Assembly: GCF_003010965.1 (NCBI RefSeq)
Contig: NZ_PGGM01000011.1
Location: forward strand, 62,001-126,000
Reading direction: 5' to 3'
Source of the DNA: Phyllobacterium sophorae
Lineage (GTDB): Bacteria; Pseudomonadota; Alphaproteobacteria; Rhizobiales; Rhizobiaceae
Length of the DNA: 64,000 nucleotides
The position numbers and the translations under genes were made by a program. This document shows, in pieces, positions 61,582 to 64,000 of this stretch (position 1 is its first letter; each line of letters begins with the position of its first letter). The notes beneath the pieces were generated by a model. It searched no databases. It saw only the letters and a list, made by a program, of their open reading frames with translations, and was not told the origin of the DNA.

Positions 61582-63423
61582 ATGGAACGCAAGCTTGCCG
61601 CCATTCTCGCTGCCGATGTCGCGGGCTATTCCGCGCTTATGGAAGTCGATGAGGCTGGCACGTTCGAACGATTGAGGGCCCGCCACAAAGACCTTTTCGA
61701 GCCCGAGGTCGACAGATATCACGGGCGCATTTTCAAGGTAATGGGTGACGGGCTGCTAGCGGAGTTCGGCAGTGTAGTCGATGCTGTCGAATGTGCCGCC
61801 GCGCTTCAGCGTGGCATGATGGAGCGCAACGACAATTTCCCTGAAAGCAATCGCATCGAAATTCGCATCGGCATTAACCTGGGTGAAGTGATCATTGAAG
61901 GTGAGGATCGTTATGGGGAGGGTGTGAATATTGCTGCCCGACTGCAAAGCCTTGCCGACCCCGGCGGCATTTGCGTTTCGGCTAAGGTATCGAGGGAGGT
62001 CGAGAAGAAACTCACCTATGCCTTCGAGCCGATGGGCGAGCAGTGGGTGAAGAACATCACCGAACCAATTGCTTGTTATCGCGTGAACTTGAATGCAACC
62101 TCACCAGGTGTTTCCAAAGTGCTGATGCAAAACGGATCTGCAGCGCCTAAAAGGATATCGATCGCGGTTCTGCCGTTCAGCAACATGAGCGGTGACCCTG
62201 AACAGGAGTATTTTTCCGACGGGATCACCGAGGACATCATTACAGATCTATCCAAAATCTCCCACCTGCACGTAATCGCCCGTAACACGACATTCACGTA
62301 CAAGGGCAGGCCAGCGAAGATACAGCAGGTCGCTCAGGACCTCGGTGTCAGGTTCGTGCTGGAGGGCAGTGTTCGCAAAGCGGGATCACGCGTTCGTGTC
62401 ACTGGACAGCTGGTCGGCAGTCACCTCTGGGCCGAGCGCTATGACCGTGAACTTACCGACATCTTTGCGATTCAAGACGAAATCACCCACGCCATCGTCG
62501 ATCAGCTGAAAATCAAGCTGCTCCCCGACGAGAAAGAGGCGATCAACGCGACCCCTACTGAGGATGTCGAAGCCTATACCTATTATCTTCGAGGTCGGCA
62601 GTTCCTACACATGTGTTCGAAATCCTACATGCTGCTGGCGCGGCGCATGTTCGCCAGGGCAGCGGAGATCGATCGGAGCTATGCGCGCGCCTACGCAGGC
62701 ATCGCCAACTGCGATTCGGTGCTTTATTCCTGGCAATATGCCGATGTATCGATCGACGCCATCCTCGCGACGAGTGCGAAGGCACTCGAACTTGATCCGG
62801 ACCTGGCCGATGCCCACGCATCGCGCGGCCTTGCGCTCCAATATGGCGGACTGCGTGCGGAGGCCGCCGCCGAATTCGACCGGGCACTTGCTCTTGACCC
62901 TAACCTGCACGAGGCAAACTATTTCTATGCCCGCTTTTTTTTCGAACAGAGCGATTTCGAACGCGCAGCCGAGCTATTCGAGCGCGCTATGCGTGTGCGG
63001 TCGGACGATTACCGTTCTGCCGTGCTGTTGGCGTGTGTCTATCGTTCGCTCGGCCGGCATGCGGATATGACGAGAGTGGCTCGGTTGGGGCTGGAACGGG
63101 CCGAACTTGAACTCAATCTGCATCCAGAGAATTCAAGTCCCGCCCAACTGGGTGCGCTCGCACTAGCGCAGCTCGGCGAGCGAGACCGCGCTAAGGAATG
63201 GGCGGCACGGACTCTGGCAATCGATCCGGATGACCTCAACGCATTGTACAATATTGCATGTACATATTTGATCATGGACGAGACCGAGGCGGCACTTGAT
63301 CTGCTGGAGAAGATTATTCCAAGAACCAAACAAATCATGTGGTGGCAGAGTGACCCTGACCTCGATCCGATCCGCGATCATCCACGCTACAAAAGACTGG
63401 TAGAGAGAACTATACCCGGTTGA
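61582..63423 (+). CDS. Class III adenylate/guanylate cyclase with C-terminal TPR domain
   Basis: A 613-residue protein typical of rhizobia. The N-terminal cyclase domain (1-175) has metal-binding Asp12 (AADVAGYS) and Asp56 (VMGDGLLAEF), and GVNIAARLQSLADP for the transition-state residues. A TolB-like linker (about 190-330, FSNMSGDPEQEYFSDGITED) leads to TPR repeats to the C-terminus (ARAYAGIANCDS, ALELDPDLADAHASRGLAL and others). Both metal Asps are present, so it is probably active. Nucleotide specificity cannot be read by eye. It is alone on the plus strand; a remnant of a similar TPR tail is at 19557-19835. Confidence 0.92.
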   Translation: MERKLAAILAADVAGYSALMEVDEAGTFERLRARHKDLFEPEVDRYHGRIFKVMGDGLLAEFGSVVDAVECAAALQRGMMERNDNFPESNRIEIRIGINLGEVIIEGEDRYGEGVNIAARLQSLADPGGICVSAKVSREVEKKLTYAFEPMGEQWVKNITEPIACYRVNLNATSPGVSKVLMQNGSAAPKRISIAVLPFSNMSGDPEQEYFSDGITEDIITDLSKISHLHVIARNTTFTYKGRPAKIQQVAQDLGVRFVLEGSVRKAGSRVRVTGQLVGSHLWAERYDRELTDIFAIQDEITHAIVDQLKIKLLPDEKEAINATPTEDVEAYTYYLRGRQFLHMCSKSYMLLARRMFARAAEIDRSYARAYAGIANCDSVLYSWQYADVSIDAILATSAKALELDPDLADAHASRGLALQYGGLRAEAAAEFDRALALDPNLHEANYFYARFFFEQSDFERAAELFERAMRVRSDDYRSAVLLACVYRSLGRHADMTRVARLGLERAELELNLHPENSSPAQLGALALAQLGERDRAKEWAARTLAIDPDDLNALYNIACTYLIMDETEAALDLLEKIIPRTKQIMWWQSDPDLDPIRDHPRYKRLVERTIPG

Positions 63424-64000
63424 TTTTATTGTTGTCATCCCTAGTGAGCTCCAGCCTGATCGTCCGGGTTACCCTCTCCGTTCAGACGCTCGATCTAGTA
63501 CTATCGAAGACTACAAGCGTTCGCGCGACCGAGCTTGCCCACAGCGAAGCCGACCGCAAACCCCGCGGTGTGCGAAAGCATACTGTGTGTCGTCATTTCG
63601 ATGTTCCTCATGTGTTAGCCCGCAGACGTGACAATCGATGGTAGCCCGGACGGCGCGACGAGCCGAGTGAGTTGAAGCCGGGTAGCGTTAGTTCTGGCCA
63701 GGGCGTTTGGACGCCGTGACATGTGCCACATCTGGAGAGAGCTGTTTTTGTGCAGGGCTATCCTGGATAGCCCATCTAGGAATCTCCCGCAGCAATATTA
63801 GGTCGAAACTAATACGGACATTATATTTCCGAACGTTCGCTGAAAGCCTATTCGTTGAAGAATTTTAGCAATGTCCTATCGCAAAACTGTTTGTTGGATT
63901 GTTCATATGACTAGACTGAGCGCGATCACCGGGAGTCCGCAACACGCTTCAACTCAGGCACTGTAGGGGGCCCATTCTATCGTGCTCTAAGGCGGCAGAA
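63424..64000. other. Terminal intergenic region with perfect hairpin
   Basis: About 580 bp without a supported gene. It contains a perfect 8-bp stem with a 3-base loop, GGGCTATC (63755-63762), CTG, GATAGCCC (63766-63773), preceded by a run of five T's and a small palindrome ATGTG-C-CACAT (63721-63731 or so). No downstream T-tract follows the hairpin. It could be a repeat-family palindrome or an RNA structure; nothing else can be said. Confidence 0.4.
63755..63773. repeat. Perfect 8-bp inverted repeat (hairpin)
   Basis: GGGCTATC and GATAGCCC pair perfectly around CTG. Strong GC/AT-mixed stem, no T-tract after it. Unassigned; possibly one copy of a dispersed palindrome. Confidence 0.45.

Noticed and set aside
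1-64000. CRISPR arrays, tRNA or rRNA genes, intact IS elements
   Set aside because: No regularly spaced repeats, no cloverleaf-like sequence and no intact transposase gene were seen on reading both strands.

Overview
The window looks like the chromosome or a large replicon of an alphaproteobacterium of the Hyphomicrobiales (Rhizobium / Phyllobacterium / Brucella-Ochrobactrum type). This is inferred from RirA-type operator motifs, a class III cyclase-TPR protein, a FixJ-like regulator next to a UBP zinc-finger protein, two isoquinoline-oxidoreductase-like (Ior) operons and the general codon style. The genus cannot be fixed from the sequence. I found no tRNA, rRNA, CRISPR array or intact insertion sequence. 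The window is mostly accessory material: small operons each with its own regulator, with decayed genes between them.

Region 1 (1-4.2 kb, minus strand) is a surface-polysaccharide fragment: the start of a family 2 glycosyltransferase, a large polytopic membrane protein and a PAPS-type sulfotransferase. Region 2 (4.7-15.0 kb) is the most interesting part. It is a hydroxamate-siderophore cluster: an IucB-like N-acyltransferase, a MATE exporter and a Cys/Met-type PLP enzyme in one translationally coupled operon, then a TonB receptor, an ABC ATPase, a Tat-exported binding protein and a fused FhuB permease. A convergent PvdS/RpoI-like iron-starvation sigma factor closes the cluster. The first operon carries a TAAAT-N16-CGT box (the PvdS promoter pattern). 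The receptor and sigma genes carry TGA-N9-TCA motifs (the RirA operator pattern). The sigma factor has an unusual C-x5-C-x2-C-x5-C cluster in region 2.

Region 3 (15.1-28.0 kb) holds a decayed HUH-type replication-like gene, two Ior-type molybdenum hydroxylase operons (15.7-19.0 and 25.3-28.0 kb), a patch of gene remnants (19.4-20.1 kb), an SDR-DoxX pair facing an HxlR regulator, and an MFS exporter facing a second HxlR regulator. Region 4 (28.1-37.7 kb) is a long minus-strand series: isochorismatase-like hydrolase, XapX, YtcJ-like amidohydrolase, DoxX, MFS, alginate-export-type porin and DUF1275 protein, with a PAS sensor kinase upstream. Region 5 (38.1-45.8 kb) has two AraC regulators, three alpha/beta hydrolases, a metallo-beta-lactamase-fold protein, Dps and a broken gluconate-dehydrogenase subunit gene.

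Region 6 (45.8-64 kb) has an SDR facing a MarR regulator across a large nested palindrome, a FixJ/receiver/UBP-finger trio, an AraC-MhqO-MhqD-like quinone/aromatic module, LysR facing an MFS plus FAD monooxygenase pair, a decayed PLP decarboxylase, and a GntR-controlled two-component flavin monooxygenase (reductase, HpaB-like oxygenase, cupin). A class III cyclase-TPR protein closes the coding part. Many modules look like detoxification or catabolism of small aromatic or quinone-like molecules. That functional reading is inference from families and neighbours.
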